The notes under the pieces are model-generated. The model was not told the DNA's origin. It saw only the letters and a list, made by a program, of their open reading frames with translations, and searched no databases. A program made the position numbers and the translations under genes. Below, in pieces: positions 1 through 6,713 of a stretch of 10,201 bases of DNA (the first letter of the stretch is position 1; the number at the start of each line of letters is the position of its first letter). Origin of the DNA: Oscillospiraceae bacterium (GTDB taxonomy: Bacteria > Bacillota > Clostridia > Oscillospirales > Ruminococcaceae); assembly GCA_029098085.1 (NCBI GenBank), contig JAQXNQ010000344.1, positions 1 to 10,201 on the forward strand, read 5' to 3'.

Positions 1-1
1 C

Positions 2-82
2 ATCGTCACGGTCTGGGTGCTGTCGGTGGACACGGCGAAGAAGAGGATTTCGCTCACGATGAGAAAACCGGCTGACTGCTGA
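2..82 (+). CDS. C-terminal end of an S1-domain RNA-binding protein, probably Tex (YhgF)
   Basis: Only the last 26 codons are inside the window, ending at TGA 80-82. The frame reads IVTVWVLSVDTAKKRISLTM followed by a short tail RKPADC. The pattern V-x-V-x-V-L-x-V-D-x-x-x-K-R-I-S-L-(T/S)-M is the last strands of an S1 (OB-fold) RNA-binding domain. In Tex, the transcription accessory protein, an S1 domain sits at the extreme C terminus and ends with this kind of sequence, so Tex is the best guess. Other S1 proteins such as RpsA-like or YugI-like proteins are possible. The 5' part and start lie outside the window. Confidence 0.6.
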   Translation: MVTVWVLSVDTAKKRISLTMRKPADC

Positions 83-675
83 GAGGATGGCTGCAGCGTG
101 TCGATAAAGTCACCACAGGTTGGCAACTTGCACAATTAGGCAGCTCACTTTCGATTGGTTGCCAAGGCATTTAAAGTTTTACTCGAGTTTCCTCCGCTTT
201 CCGCAAGCGGAAAGCCAAAAAATCGCGAGTCCTAGACACGGCCTTCGGCCTTAGTCTGGCAGCGCCCTGTGTCGCCTGGATTTGCCCTGCGGTCAAATCT
301 CGCAGAGGGCGAAATCCTGCTCTTCCGCGCCTTGTCGTATACCAACAACGTCAAAAAGGAGCACTCACGCGCAAGAACGCTTGCGTTCTTGCAGCTTTCC
401 GCTTGCGGAAAGCGATGTAGGCCGCAAGATATTCTTCAGAGACCCCATGCCCGCTTCCAGCGGGCATACACCTTTCCCTCTCTTTGTGCAACTTTTTGCT
501 GCGAAGTATTTTTTCGACAATCTGGGGGAGCGCAATCGCGCTCCCTTTGTCCATCCTCCACAAGTCCAGTCCCGGGTTTTTATGCAGAATCCCGATGGAA
601 TGCTGCACGGTTTTGCGATAAAATGTTTCTGATAAATTTTTTCTCTGTCCCGCAGGACGGGGAGCGGAGGCTTTT
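83..675. other. 593-base intergenic region with serial short hairpins, no convincing gene
   Basis: No reading frame here has both a ribosome binding site and protein-like composition. Instead the DNA is a run of short inverted repeats: 196-204/207-215 and 394-402/405-413 (the same 9-bp stem, loop AA in one and TT in the other), 240-243/247-250 inside 232-237/254-259, 278-291/301-317 (14 bp with small bulges), 371-380/383-392 (10 bp), 447-455/459-467 (9 bp), and 526-533/538-545 (8 bp). A looser 8-bp inverted repeat with a 31-base loop is at 120-127/159-166. T-rich tracts follow at 493-497 and 509-514. It could be a mosaic of dispersed intergenic repeats or a structured RNA. The sequence alone does not decide. 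Confidence 0.6.
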
Positions 676-738
676 ATGAGAAAAGAACAGAAAATGTGGT
701 CGCTGATGACCTTCGGATACAGCCCGCTGAGGAACTGA
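676..738 (+). CDS. 20-residue ORF upstream of the ABC exporter (leader peptide or gene remnant)
   Basis: ATG at 676 is preceded by GGAGCGGAGG (661-670) with a 5-base gap, a good Shine-Dalgarno arrangement. The frame runs 20 codons (MRKEQKMWSLMTFGY...) to TGA at 736-738. The start is as well formed as that of many real genes, but the peptide is too short to assign. Two readings fit: a translated leader controlling the ABC exporter 217 bases downstream through the structured DNA between them, or the surviving 5' end of a deleted gene, for example a partner half-transporter. No downstream frame continues it convincingly. Confidence 0.3.
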   Translation: MRKEQKMWSLMTFGYSPLRN

Positions 739-955
739 AGCCCGGCGGCATTCCTTCACGGCCTGCCAGCGGCAGACCTTCAAACCGGCTGTGCTGTCGG
801 GTGCTCACGAATCCCGCACAGCTGCTTCTCTTACCCAACCGCGGTCGGGAGTGCTCCTGTGCGGAGGACGCTGAAAATCCCGCCGGCGGCTGATTCCGTC
901 CGGCCATCCGGGCGGTCTTCGCCGGCTCGTTTCGATCATCGAAGGAGCCATTTCC
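739..955 (+). promoter_or_regulatory. GC-rich structured leader of the ABC exporter gene
   Basis: This gap between the 20-codon ORF and the exporter start contains several inverted repeats. The clearest is 788-794 plus 799-801 pairing with 813-815 plus 816-822, ten base pairs with a 4-base bulge. Smaller palindromes lie near 835-850 and 880-889. No U tract follows them, so this is not a standard intrinsic terminator. I see no clear sigma-A promoter here. A regulatory role is an inference. Confidence 0.25.
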
Positions 956-2653
956 ATGAAAACCAAACAAATAACGAACGAACAGAAAATCCGCAGGGAA
1001 GTCATCCGCCAGATTCCCCATTTCCGCCTGTACGCCGTCGGTTCCGGCTGCATCGCCCTGATGCTGCAGCTGGTGGGCCTGATTCCGCCCGCCATCATGC
1101 AAAGAATCGTGGACGACTACATTCCCGCCGGAGCCGTCAAAGAGCTCTGCATCGGCCTTGTCTGGTTTGTGCTGCTGCCCATCCTGTCCACCGGCCTGTC
1201 CGCCTTTTACAAGTACCTGACTGCGGTGGAATGCCGCCGGATGAGCGAGAAGCTGACCATCTCCGCCATGGAGCGGCTGATGGCCCAGCCGGTCTCGTAT
1301 TTTGACGACAAAAATTCCGCCGAGCTGGCCACCTACTGCCGCAAGGACGCGCTGCAGTACATCTATCTCTGGCTGGTGGATATCCCCGGCATCATCGCCG
1401 GACTGCTGCAGGGACTGGTGGTCTTTGGGGTGCTGGCGAGCATCAACCTCTGGATCGCGGCGGCAGCGCTGCTGTACTGCCCGGTCTCCTATTTCCCCAG
1501 CATTCGTTTCGGCAAAAAGGCCCAGAAGCTGACGGGCCGCATCATGGAAGCCAACGGAAAGATGATGCAGATCGTCACCGATACCCTCAAATCCGTGGGC
1601 TTTGTCAAGGCCATGTCGGCGGAAAAGCAGCGGCTGGAGCAGCTGCGCACCGTCAGCCAGGGCGCCATCTCCGTCTGGGGCAGGATGGTGCTCAACGAAA
1701 ACATGACCTATCTGTGGATCAACCAGTTCTCCAACGGCCTGTTCACCGGCCTGCTCTTTGCCATGGGCGCCTTTTTCACCATGCGGGGCACCATGACAGT
1801 GGGCCAGTGCATCCTGATCCTCAGCTATGCCGGCAGCTTTTTCGCCGCCGCTCAGTCTGCCATGGCCACCAACTACGGCTTCAGGCAGCAGCTGGGGGAG
1901 TTCGGCAAGCTGTTTGAAATCCTGACCCTGCCGGTGCCGGAGCAAACGGGCAGCCGGGAATTCCGCCTTGAGAAGGAGCTCGCCCTGCGGGACCTTTCCT
2001 TTACCTACGAGGAGAGCCGCGGCGCCGTGCTGAAGGGCCTGAACCTGATCGTCCGGAAGGGGGAGTGGCTGGGCATCGTCGGCCAGAGCGGCGCCGGTAA
2101 ATCCACCATTTTTGACCTGCTGATCCGGCTGTACGAGCCGGACGGCGGAGCCATCACCGCCGACGGCGTCCCGCTGGACGCCTTCACGCTGCAAAGTCTG
2201 CGGCGGGAGATCATGCGGATCTCTCAGGAGACGGTGCTCTTTCCCGGCACCATCCGGGATAACCTGCTGCTGGCCAGGCCGGACGCGGACGATGAGGCGA
2301 TGTTTGACGCTCTTTCGCTGGTGCGCCTGCGGGAGTTTGTCCAAAGGCTCCCCGACGGGCTGGATACCGCTGTGGGCGAGGGGGGACTGCTCCTTTCCGG
2401 CGGCGAACGGCAGCGGCTGGGACTGGCACAGGGTCTGCTGCGGGGCAGCAGCATCCTGCTGCTGGATGAGGTCACCGCCAATGTGGATCAGGAGTCGGAG
2501 GCCATCATCCGGGATCTGCTGCGGAAGCTGGCCGATACCCGGGGCCTGACGATCCTCTCCATTTCCCACCGGCCGGAGTTCCTCGCCTGTGCCGACCGGA
2601 TTGTCGAGGTGAAGGAGGGGAGGGCTTTTCCGGCGGAGGGAAGCCCGGCATGA
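956..2653 (+). CDS. ABC exporter half-transporter (MsbA/MdlB-like, fused membrane and ATPase domains)
   Basis: A 565-residue integral-membrane ATPase with the usual length and order of a type I ABC exporter. The membrane domain (about 1-320) has hydrophobic spans near 28-48, 64-85, 143-163, 165-181, 258-278 and 282-302. The ATPase domain (about 340-550) is complete: Walker A GQSGAGKST 376-384, Q-loop Gln424, signature LSGGERQR 480-487, Walker B ILLLDE 500-505, D-loop NVD 509-511 and switch His538. Such proteins dimerise and export drugs, lipids or peptides; the substrate cannot be read from the sequence. The start at 956 follows GAAGGAG (941-947) by 8 bases. No second half-transporter is beside it, so it acts as a homodimer or with a partner elsewhere. 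A long antisense open frame across it is a GC artefact. Confidence 0.93.
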   Translation: MKTKQITNEQKIRREVIRQIPHFRLYAVGSGCIALMLQLVGLIPPAIMQRIVDDYIPAGAVKELCIGLVWFVLLPILSTGLSAFYKYLTAVECRRMSEKLTISAMERLMAQPVSYFDDKNSAELATYCRKDALQYIYLWLVDIPGIIAGLLQGLVVFGVLASINLWIAAAALLYCPVSYFPSIRFGKKAQKLTGRIMEANGKMMQIVTDTLKSVGFVKAMSAEKQRLEQLRTVSQGAISVWGRMVLNENMTYLWINQFSNGLFTGLLFAMGAFFTMRGTMTVGQCILILSYAGSFFAAAQSAMATNYGFRQQLGEFGKLFEILTLPVPEQTGSREFRLEKELALRDLSFTYEESRGAVLKGLNLIVRKGEWLGIVGQSGAGKSTIFDLLIRLYEPDGGAITADGVPLDAFTLQSLRREIMRISQETVLFPGTIRDNLLLARPDADDEAMFDALSLVRLREFVQRLPDGLDTAVGEGGLLLSGGERQRLGLAQGLLRGSSILLLDEVTANVDQESEAIIRDLLRKLADTRGLTILSISHRPEFLACADRIVEVKEGRAFPAEGSPA

Positions 2654-2710
2654 GTGCGCAAAGGAAAGCCCATGCTCCACCAAATCACCCAAAAATCCAT
2701 TCAATTCTTT

Positions 2711-2750
2711 GTGAAATCCTGTCAAAACAGAGATTTTCCTTTTCACCTGC
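2711..2750 (+). terminator. Possible terminator after the ABC exporter gene
   Basis: An AT-rich hairpin (CTGT 2718-2721 with ACAG 2727-2730 around a CAAA-like loop, extended by GAAATC with GATTTT, and outer GTGAAA 2711-2716 with TTTCAC 2741-2746) lies 57 bases after the exporter stop and leads into pyrimidine-rich sequence. The stem is weak and bulged. It lies just before the rplU promoter, where a transcript end would be expected. Confidence 0.35.
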
Positions 2751-2779
2751 ATTTTTCTCAAAAAATCCGGTGAAACTGT

Positions 2780-2808
2780 TTGACAAGCCCTTCCCCACAT
2801 GGTATAAT
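2780..2808 (+). promoter_or_regulatory. Consensus sigma-A promoter of the rplU operon
   Basis: TTGACA at 2780-2785 and TATAAT at 2803-2808 are both perfect matches to the housekeeping consensus, with the optimal 17-base spacer. A TGG at 2800-2802 gives an extended -10 as well. Transcription should start near 2815, about 80 bases before the rplU start codon. A strong promoter is expected for ribosomal protein genes. Confidence 0.92.
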
Positions 2809-2814
2809 AATTTC

Positions 2815-2894
2815 GCCGCGTGCCCCGGGCTCCTGAAGCAGAGCAGATCTGCGCCTGGCGGGCAGCGAGTTTAGAGTAAAGGCAGGTGCCTATC
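2815..2894 (+). promoter_or_regulatory. 5' leader of rplU, candidate L21 autoregulatory leader
   Basis: The region from the predicted transcript start to the rplU ATG is about 80 bases and can fold, for instance 2821-2825 with 2860-2864, and a short AGATCT palindrome at 2845-2850. A structured L21 leader preceding rplU is an established RNA family in Firmicutes. I infer the identity from position and did not match it to a covariance model. The Shine-Dalgarno is the GGCAGGTG stretch at 2881-2888. Confidence 0.4.
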
Positions 2895-3206
2895 ATGTAC
2901 GCAATTATGGAAACCGGCGGCAAGCAGTACCGCGTTCAGGTCGGCGATGTGGTTTACATCGAGAAGATCGAGGGCGAGGCTCAGTCCACCATCTCTTTCG
3001 ACAAGGTGGTGATGGTCGCTGACGAGAACGGAACCAAGGTTGGCGCTCCCTATGTGGACGGCGCTTCCGTGGAAGCCACTCTGATGAAGACCGCCAAGGG
3101 CAAGAAGATCACCGTCTTCACCTACAAGCCCAAGAAGAGCGAGAAACGCAAAATGGGTCACAGACAGCCCTACACCCAGGTCCGCATCGACGCCATCAAG
3201 GCTTAA
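2895..3206 (+). CDS. rplU: 50S ribosomal protein bL21
   Basis: A 103-residue protein of family-typical length. It begins MYAIMETGGKQYRVQVGD, the canonical bL21 N terminus, and ends with the conserved basic segment (KPKKSEKRKMGHRQPYTQVRI, about 77-97) that contacts 23S rRNA. bL21 binds domain II of 23S rRNA in the large subunit. An in-frame GTG at 2886 would add three residues, but ATG 2895 matches the family start and has the better-spaced GGCAGGTG upstream. It is the first gene of the rplU-prp-rpmA cluster, driven by the promoter at 2780-2808. The prp start lies 3 bases after its stop. Confidence 0.97.
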   Translation: MYAIMETGGKQYRVQVGDVVYIEKIEGEAQSTISFDKVVMVADENGTKVGAPYVDGASVEATLMKTAKGKKITVFTYKPKKSEKRKMGHRQPYTQVRIDAIKA

Positions 3207-3209
3207 TCG

Positions 3210-3524
3210 ATGACCAAAGCGACCTTTTATTCCAGAAACGGCAGGCTCTGCGGCTTTTCCGTCTCCGGTCATACCGGATACGCTGCAGCCGGGCGGGACA
3301 TTCTCTGTGCCGCCATCAGCTCCGCCGTGCAGCTGACCGCCAACGGCATCACCGAGATTCTGAAGCAGAATGCCCGGGTCGAAGCCGGGGGAGACACGGT
3401 CTCGCTGCGGCTGGAAGATTCTTCCGATGAGGCGTCCGCCATGCTGGAGGCCCTGAAGCTCCATCTGGAGCTGCTGCGGGAGGATCACCCCAAAAACATC
3501 CAGATTTCCTGTACGGAGGTGTAA
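3210..3524 (+). CDS. prp: Ribosomal-processing cysteine protease Prp (YsxB family)
   Basis: A 104-residue protein matching the Prp family. The two catalytic residues of the family are present: His21 in SGHTGYA (19-25) and Cys33 in GRDILCAAIS (28-37). In Firmicutes, Prp removes the N-terminal extension of ribosomal protein bL27, a step needed for a functional peptidyl-transferase region. The gene sits between rplU and rpmA, the gene of its substrate, as is normal. ATG 3210 is 3 bases after the rplU stop, so translation is probably coupled. Its last codons carry the Shine-Dalgarno of rpmA. Confidence 0.96.
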   Translation: MTKATFYSRNGRLCGFSVSGHTGYAAAGRDILCAAISSAVQLTANGITEILKQNARVEAGGDTVSLRLEDSSDEASAMLEALKLHLELLREDHPKNIQISCTEV

Positions 3525-3529
3525 GAGTT

Positions 3530-3808
3530 ATGTTAAAGATCAGCATGCAGTTCTTCGCCCATAAAAAGGGCCTTGGTTCCACCAAGAACGGCCGTGATTC
3601 CGAGTCCAAGCGTCTCGGCGTCAAGCGTGCCGACGGTCAGTTTGTTGTGGCCGGCAATATCCTGGTCAGACAGCGCGGTACCCACATCCACCCCGGTGAG
3701 AACGTGGGCATCGGCAGCGATGACACCCTTTTCGCTCTGGTTGACGGCAAGGTAAAATTCGAGCGTCTCGGCCGTGACCGCAAAAAGGTCAGCGTTTATA
3801 CTGCTTAA
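3530..3808 (+). CDS. rpmA: 50S ribosomal protein bL27 with cleavable N-terminal extension
   Basis: A 92-residue bL27. The N terminus MLKISMQFFAHKKGLGSTKN carries the Firmicutes extension with the QFFA motif (residues 7-10). By analogy with the studied Staphylococcus protein, Prp should cut after Ala10 and leave His11-Lys-Lys-Gly as the mature N terminus, which reaches towards the peptidyl-transferase centre. The conserved core NGRDSESKRLGVKR and IHPGxNVGxGxD follow. The start at 3530 has GGAGGTG upstream (3515-3521), inside the end of prp, so the genes are translationally linked. A terminator-like hairpin follows the stop. Confidence 0.97.
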   Translation: MLKISMQFFAHKKGLGSTKNGRDSESKRLGVKRADGQFVVAGNILVRQRGTHIHPGENVGIGSDDTLFALVDGKVKFERLGRDRKKVSVYTA

Positions 3809-3825
3809 GGTAAAATGACCGACGG

Positions 3826-3857
3826 AAACCCCGGGCCTCGCTGCTTGGGGTTTTTGT
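3826..3857 (+). terminator. Intrinsic terminator or attenuator between rpmA and obgE
   Basis: AAACCCC (3826-3832) pairs with GGGGTTT (3847-3853) around a 14-base loop, and the stem runs into TTTTTGTTT. This looks like an intrinsic terminator separating the ribosomal protein genes from obgE. It is only 67 bases before obgE and no promoter is obvious after it, so it probably lowers rather than stops transcription into obgE. Confidence 0.7.
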
Positions 3858-3874
3858 TTGTTGAAGGAGAATCC

Positions 3875-5143
3875 ATGTTTATAGACCGCGCACGGATCAC
3901 AATCAAAGCGGGAGACGGCGGAAACGGAGCCGTGTCCTTCCATCGGGAAAAGTATGTGGCAGCCGGCGGCCCGGACGGGGGCGACGGCGGACGGGGCGGA
4001 GACGTTGTTTTCGTCGTGGATAAGCATCTGAATACCCTGGAGACCTTCCGCTATAAAAAGAAATTCCTGGCGGAGAACGGAAAGCCCGGCGCTTCCCGCC
4101 GTTGCAGCGGCAAAAGCGGCGAGGATCTGATCATCCGGGTGCCCGAGGGCACCGTCATCCGGGAGGTGCAGTCCGGCCAGATCATGGCGGACATGTCCGG
4201 TGAGGAGCCGGTGGTGCTGGCCCGGGGCGGCAAGGGCGGCGCAGGCAACCAGCATTTCGCCACCTCCACCCGCCAGATTCCCCGGTTCGCCAAGCCCGGC
4301 GTCCCGGGCGAGAGCTTTGAGCTGCAGCTGGAGCTGAAGCTCATCGCCGACGTGGGACTGGTGGGCTTCCCCAACGTGGGAAAATCCACCCTGATCTCGG
4401 CGGTCAGCGGCGCCCGGCCCAAGATCGCCAACTATCACTTCACCACCCTGGCCCCGGTGCTGGGCGTGGTGTCCTATGACGCCGAAAGCAGCTTTGTCAT
4501 GGCGGACATCCCCGGCCTGATCGAGGGTGCCAGTGAGGGCGTCGGCCTGGGCCACGACTTTCTGCGCCATGTGGAGCGCTGCCGCCTGATCGTCCATGTG
4601 GTGGACGTGTCCGGCAGCGAGGGGAGAGACCCCGTCGAGGACTTTGAGAAGATCAACCTGGAGCTGCGCCGCTTCAATGAGGAGCTGGCCGACCGGCCCC
4701 AGATCGTCGCCGCCAACAAGTGCGACCTGGCGTCCCCCGAGCAGATCGGAGCCTTCCGCGCCTATGTGGAGGAGCAGGGGCTGCCCTTCTTCACCATCAG
4801 CGCCGCCGGCCGTCAGGGTCTGCAGGAGCTGATCGACTGCATCGCCGCCCGGCTGGCCACCCTGCCGCCAGTCAAAACCTACGAGGCCGATTTCGTCCGC
4901 CCGGAGGTCACCCCCGGACAGGACCGCAGCTTCCAGGTGGAGGTCGAGGAAGGCGTTTATTATGTGGACGCCCCCTGGCTGGAGCCCATCATGGCCACCA
5001 TCAACCCCGACGACTACGAATCCCTGCAGTACTTCCAGCGGGTGCTCCGCGAGAGCGGCATCATCGACCGGCTGGATGAGATGGGGGTTCAGGAGGGCGA
5101 CACGGTGGACATCGGCGGCTTCCAGTTTGAGTATATCCGGTAA
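3875..5143 (+). CDS. obgE: Obg-family GTPase (ribosome assembly)
   Basis: A 422-residue Obg/CgtA GTPase with all three domains. The N-terminal glycine-rich Obg fold (about 1-158) opens FIDRARITIKAGDGGNGAVS. The G domain follows (about 159-330), with G1 GFPNVGKS 164-171, switch II DIPGLIEGA 211-219, G4 NKCD 281-284 and G5 ISA 308-310. The C-terminal OCT domain (about 345-422) is of the Gram-positive type. Obg binds the 50S subunit late in its assembly and links GTP/ppGpp level to growth and, in Bacillus, to sporulation. I chose ATG 3875 over the in-frame ATG 3815 because it has GAAGGAG (3864-3870) and the canonical N terminus, while the longer form would translate the terminator. Confidence 0.97.
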   Translation: MFIDRARITIKAGDGGNGAVSFHREKYVAAGGPDGGDGGRGGDVVFVVDKHLNTLETFRYKKKFLAENGKPGASRRCSGKSGEDLIIRVPEGTVIREVQSGQIMADMSGEEPVVLARGGKGGAGNQHFATSTRQIPRFAKPGVPGESFELQLELKLIADVGLVGFPNVGKSTLISAVSGARPKIANYHFTTLAPVLGVVSYDAESSFVMADIPGLIEGASEGVGLGHDFLRHVERCRLIVHVVDVSGSEGRDPVEDFEKINLELRRFNEELADRPQIVAANKCDLASPEQIGAFRAYVEEQGLPFFTISAAGRQGLQELIDCIAARLATLPPVKTYEADFVRPEVTPGQDRSFQVEVEEGVYYVDAPWLEPIMATINPDDYESLQYFQRVLRESGIIDRLDEMGVQEGDTVDIGGFQFEYIR

Positions 5144-5151
5144 GGGAGGGG
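5144..5151 (+). promoter_or_regulatory. Strong ribosome binding site that fixes the mrnC start
   Basis: GGGAGGGG directly after the obgE stop is a strong Shine-Dalgarno-like sequence. Six bases later lies CTG 5158 in the mrnC frame. No ATG, GTG or TTG occurs in that frame between here and ATG 5239, which is past the catalytic aspartate. Confidence 0.6.
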
Positions 5152-5157
5152 CCTTTT

Positions 5158-5550
5158 CTGGAGATTGAAAATGTCACCAGCCCCAAGCAGCTGAGTCCCC
5201 TGACCCTGGCTTTTCTGGGCGACGCAGTCTTTGAGCTGATGGTGCGCCAGCGGCTGGTTCAGCGGGGCAGCGCCCCCATCGGGCAGCTTCACCGGGAGAC
5301 GGTGCGGCATGTCTGCGCCGACGCCCAGGCCCAGGGTGCCCACCTGATTCAGCCTCTGCTTGACGAGGAGGAGCTGGCCATCTACAAGCGGGGCCGCAAC
5401 ACCCACAACAACACCCCCAAAAACGCCGACCCCATGGCTTACCGCTGCGCCACCGGTCTGGAGACCCTGTTCGGATATCTGTATCTGCAGCAGCGGCTCC
5501 CCCGGGCGGAGGAGCTGTTCGACCGGATCTGGGAGGCGCTGGAGAGCTGA
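5158..5550 (+). CDS. mrnC: Mini-ribonuclease III, probable CTG start
   Basis: A 130-residue mini-RNase III: an RNase III catalytic domain without the double-strand-binding domain. In Bacillus, MrnC matures the ends of 23S rRNA. Family signatures are LSPLTLAFLGDAVFELMVR (12-30) with catalytic Asp22, the KRGRN block (about 78-82), and TPKNADPMAYRCATGLETL with the second acidic site at about 102. The N terminus from CTG 5158 (LEIENVTSPKQL) aligns with the recalled Bacillus MrnC start almost residue for residue. The only ATG, at 5239, would delete the catalytic GDA motif. I therefore take CTG as the start, placed 6 bases after GGGAGGGG. An ATT at 5164 is a poorer alternative. It follows obgE with a 14-base gap. 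Confidence 0.85.
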   Translation: MEIENVTSPKQLSPLTLAFLGDAVFELMVRQRLVQRGSAPIGQLHRETVRHVCADAQAQGAHLIQPLLDEEELAIYKRGRNTHNNTPKNADPMAYRCATGLETLFGYLYLQQRLPRAEELFDRIWEALES

Positions 5551-5581
5551 GTTATCCAAATCACAGGGAAAGGAAGATCCT

Positions 5582-6457
5582 ATGGAGAAAGTGAAAAGTC
5601 CCCGTTTGGAAAATCTGCTGGAGTATCTGTTTGTTGTGGTGGGCACCGGGCTGTACGCCCTGGGCACCTACTACTTCATCACCCCCAGCAACATCGCTCC
5701 CGGCGGCGTCAGCGGCATCGCCATCATGGTCAACTACCTGACCGGCGCGCCCATCGGTCTGATCACCGCCGCCATCAACCTGCCCCTGCTGATCATCGGC
5801 TGGAGGCGGCTGGGACGGGAGTTTCTGATGAAAACCCTGCTGTCGGTCGTCAGCTTCACGGTGATCTATGACTATATTCTGACCCCGCTGCAGCTGCCGG
5901 TGTACGGCGGCGAGCGGCTCATGTCCTGCCTGTTCGGCGGCGTGCTGGTGGGCGCGGGACTGGGCATCGTCTTCTACTTCGCCGGCTCCACCGGCGGCAC
6001 CGACATCGTGTCCAAGCTGCTGAACCAGCGCTTTCCCCATCTGCAGCTGGGAAGGGTTATGCTGATGGTGGACTTCTGCGTCATTCTGGCGTCGGTGCTG
6101 GTGTTCGGCTCCATTGAGTCGGCCCTCTACGCCGTCATCACGGTGTTTGTCAACTCCCAGGTCATTGATGTGGTGGTCTACAGCACCGACAAGGGCAAGC
6201 TGGTCTATGTGTTCAGCGAATGGCACGAGGCCATCACCAATAAGATTTTGCAGGATATGGATCGGGGCGTGACCCTGCTCCACGGCGAGGGCGGCTACAC
6301 CCACAAGGACAAGAAGGTGCTGCTCTGCGCCGTCCGCACCAGCGAGTACCACCATCTGAAGAAGATCGTCCGCCGCATCGACCCCAACGCCTTCATCATC
6401 GCCGCCGATTCGGCCGAGGTCATGGGCGAGGGCTTCAAGTCGGTGGAGGAGGGCTGA
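5582..6457 (+). CDS. YitT family membrane protein with C-terminal DUF2179 domain
   Basis: A 291-residue protein of normal family length. The N-terminal two thirds hold about five to six hydrophobic spans (near 14-34, 43-72, 84-101, 113-134, 158-176, 181-199), with the conserved motifs TPSNIAPGGVSGIA (34-47) and GSTGGTDIVSK (135-145). The C-terminal cytoplasmic part (about 204-282) is the DUF2179 domain, ending in the typical DPNAFIIAADSAEVMGEGF. The transported substrate, if any, is not established for the family. ATG 5582 follows AAAGGAAG by 5-6 bases. The open frame extends upstream to 5360, but that part only overlaps mrnC in another frame. A 31-base gap to mrnC suggests one transcript. 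Confidence 0.93.
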   Translation: MEKVKSPRLENLLEYLFVVVGTGLYALGTYYFITPSNIAPGGVSGIAIMVNYLTGAPIGLITAAINLPLLIIGWRRLGREFLMKTLLSVVSFTVIYDYILTPLQLPVYGGERLMSCLFGGVLVGAGLGIVFYFAGSTGGTDIVSKLLNQRFPHLQLGRVMLMVDFCVILASVLVFGSIESALYAVITVFVNSQVIDVVVYSTDKGKLVYVFSEWHEAITNKILQDMDRGVTLLHGEGGYTHKDKKVLLCAVRTSEYHHLKKIVRRIDPNAFIIAADSAEVMGEGFKSVEEG

Positions 6458-6490
6458 GGCGGGCCTGAGGGGGACCGCTTGAAAAGCCCC

Positions 6491-6524
6491 AAAAGGAAAA
6501 GGACGGCCGGAGCCGCCCTTTTCC
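6491..6524 (-). terminator. Terminator of the Gln/Asn-rich minus-strand gene
   Basis: GGAAAAGG (6495-6502) pairs with CCTTTTCC (6517-6524), and CGGC (6504-6507) pairs with GCCG (6512-6515), leaving a 4-base loop. On the minus strand the stem is followed at once by TTTT (6494-6491) and then GGGGCTTTT. It lies 22 bases after the stop of the small minus-strand gene. On the plus strand it may also mark the end of the yitT transcript. Confidence 0.6.
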
Positions 6525-6545
6525 GAGAGGAGTTTCCCCGGCCGG

Positions 6546-6689
6546 TCAGTCCTGAGACTGGCTGCGGGAACGCTGATTCTGAGACTGATTCTGCTGGTTC
6601 TGGGACTGGTTCTGCTGCTGATTCCGGGACTGCTGGTTCTGGCTCTGAGAGCGCTGATTCTGAGACTGATTGTTTGCGTTTCTGTTCAT
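6546..6689 (-). CDS. 47-residue Gln/Asn/Ser/Arg-rich small protein
   Basis: On the minus strand ATG at 6689 opens a 47-codon frame to TGA at 6548-6546. The start MNRNANNQSQNQRSQ runs into near-repeats of NQSQNQ and NQQ spaced by Ser-Arg. About 20 of the 47 residues are Gln and the rest is almost only Asn, Ser and Arg, so it must be unstructured, basic and hydrophilic. GAGGTG lies 6 bases before the start, a terminator follows the stop, and a SigE-like promoter lies just upstream, so this is a real transcription unit. Short Gln/Asn-rich proteins of this style occur in many Clostridia without known function. A role in spores, like that of small acid-soluble proteins, is a guess from the promoter only. 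The plus-strand complement is an artefact-rich frame of Leu and Ile codons. Confidence 0.72.
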   Translation of the reverse strand: MNRNANNQSQNQRSQSQNQQSRNQQQNQSQNQQNQSQNQRSRSQSQD

Positions 6690-6713
6690 GGTTTTCACCT
6701 CACTTTACGCCCT

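Noticed and set aside
120..166. 8-bp inverted repeat TTGGCAAC/GTTGCCAA as terminator of the tex-like gene
   Set aside because: The 31-base loop is long and no U tract follows directly; kept only as a note in the intergenic entry.
269..679. 136- and 116-codon ORFs in the left intergenic region
   Set aside because: They are built from the hairpin repeats, have no Shine-Dalgarno and unnatural composition (Arg/Ser/Cys-rich).
2650..2874. 74-codon ORF overlapping the exporter stop by ATGA
   Set aside because: The overlap is attractive for coupling, but the frame runs through the perfect rplU promoter, has no clear ribosome binding site and no protein-like pattern.
674..2923. 749-codon open frame on the minus strand across the ABC exporter
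   Set aside because: It is a shadow of high-GC codon use in the exporter gene, is rich in Gln/Gly/His without motifs, and runs across the rplU promoter and the rplU start.
3815..3874. 20-residue N-terminal extension of obgE
   Set aside because: It would translate the terminator hairpin; ATG 3875 has the better ribosome binding site and the conserved Obg start.
3533..4597. 354-codon minus-strand frame over rpmA and obgE
   Set aside because: Antisense to two unmistakable genes with all their motifs; no ribosome binding site or family resemblance.
5239..5550. mrnC starting at ATG 5239
   Set aside because: This would remove the catalytic aspartate and the conserved first helix, which are encoded just upstream in frame.
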